Below, piece after piece: positions 63,605 through 64,000 of a stretch of 64,000 nt of DNA. Positions within the stretch are counted from its first letter, which is position 1. The number at the start of each line of letters is the position of its first letter. Where the stretch lies: contig JBEIHF010000001.1 in NCBI GenBank assembly GCA_040381535.1, positions 124,001 through 188,000 on the forward strand, written 5' to 3'. A program made the translations under genes and the position numbers. Origin of the DNA: Micavibrio_A sp040381535 (GTDB taxonomy: Bacteria > Pseudomonadota > Alphaproteobacteria > Micavibrionales > Micavibrionaceae). The notes below the pieces were generated by a model, which searched no databases, was not told where the DNA came from, and worked only from the letters and a program-made list of their open reading frames with translations.

Positions 63605-64000
63605 CTAAGCCGATAACTCCAAGATCAATCTGTCGAGCAGCGCAAGATCATCCGGCGTAGAAAGTCTGTGATCGCCCCCTTCCCGCAAATAAACTTTTTT
63701 ATCTGTCGTTCGAAGCGCATTGAAAACGCGGTGCGCGGTCTGCCATGCCACATCCGTATCCTTCATGCCTTGGATAAGGCGTACGGGGCAGTCGATGGGA
63801 ATTTCACCATCCAGCAGAATATGGTTTTCACCTTCTTCTAACAGTTTTAGCGTGATTGCATAAGGATCGGAATAATCATTGGGCACATAACAAACACCCG
63901 TTTCATCGATTTCTTTTTTCTGCTTCTCGCTCATCATGTCGCGGATTTCGCGAGTGAAGTCGGGCGCGGCAGCAAGGCCGACCAAACCCACCACGTGGTC
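63605..64000 (-). CDS. Alpha/beta hydrolase (5' part beyond the window)
   Basis: C-terminal 131 residues of an alpha/beta hydrolase. The frame is open to the window edge (DHVVGLVGLAAAPDF), so the start and the nucleophile Ser lie outside. Visible: a strand and loop CPVRLIQGMKDTDVAW with the catalytic Asp region, and GGDHRLSTPDD with the catalytic His. Resembles BAAT/esterase-like hydrolases found in alphaproteobacteria. Substrate unknown. Confidence 0.8.
   Translation of the reverse strand, partial: DHVVGLVGLAAAPDFTREIRDMMSEKQKKEIDETGVCYVPNDYSDPYAITLKLLEEGENHILLDGEIPIDCPVRLIQGMKDTDVAWQTAHRVFNALRTTDKKVYLREGGDHRLSTPDDLALLDRLILELSA

Overview
The window looks like about 64 kb of chromosome from an alphaproteobacterium of moderate GC (about 50%, my impression and not a count). 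The class is supported by the block chvG - rapZ - ahcY - divL - tsaE - murU - addB - addA - trxA, by the DivL hallmark (Tyr instead of His in the kinase H-box), by AddAB in place of RecBCD, and by a promoter of the EcfG general-stress type. I cannot name genus or species. No phage, insertion sequence, integrase or CRISPR array is visible.

Layout. 1-10.4 kb: end of the chvG sensor kinase, rapZ, a small minus-strand pair, ahcY, a frameshifted QueD/PTPS-like gene, purU, divL, a ferredoxin-NADP reductase with a small exported protein, then tsaE-murU. 10.4-22 kb: addB-addA, an unknown gene, trxA, infC-thrS and a methyltransferase. 22-35 kb: a complete type I secretion system (HlyD/LapC-like, HlyB/LapB-like, TolC/LapE-like) behind its probable substrate, a 2435-residue LapA-like repetitive adhesin. 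35-38.5 kb: aldehyde dehydrogenase, TspO, a response regulator with an unknown helical partner, and csbD. 38.6-45 kb: a serine/pyridoxal-phosphate cluster (serA, serC, pdxJ-serB) mixed with small unknown genes. 45-48 kb: a solitary ClpA/B-like AAA domain, a HAD hydrolase and an RsmC-like methyltransferase. 48-51.6 kb: a second RTX-type secreted protein. 51.9-57.7 kb: MATE, SIMPL, Kef-type and MFS proteins and greB. 58-60.7 kb: an ECF sigma factor coupled to a membrane von Willebrand A protein. 61-64 kb: an LTA-synthase-like sulfatase, tRNA-Ser(GGA), a small membrane protein and the end of an alpha/beta hydrolase.

How the parts fit. The most distinctive system is for the cell surface. The large adhesin has an N-terminal retention-like module, a TAAG site of the kind LapG cleaves, calcium-binding repeats and a type I secretion signal, with its transporter directly downstream. 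Adhesin and transporter are separated by a terminator. The transporter has its own upstream region, which contains an 11-base G:C tract and so may be phase variable. The adhesin promoter carries a perfect palindrome over its -35 box. The second RTX protein shares the DUF4114 module and a similar C-terminus, so it may use the same exporter. Neither lapD nor lapG is in the window.

Second theme: pieces missing from conserved blocks. The PTS genes hprK, EIIA-Man and HPr, usually between chvG and ahcY, are absent, and RapZ has lost the P-loop lysine. The kinase gene amgK is missing between tsaE and murU. Two genes carry apparent homopolymer frameshifts (4.25 kb and 57.88 kb) and one open frame lacks a start (38.5 kb). 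These are either real decay or sequencing errors.
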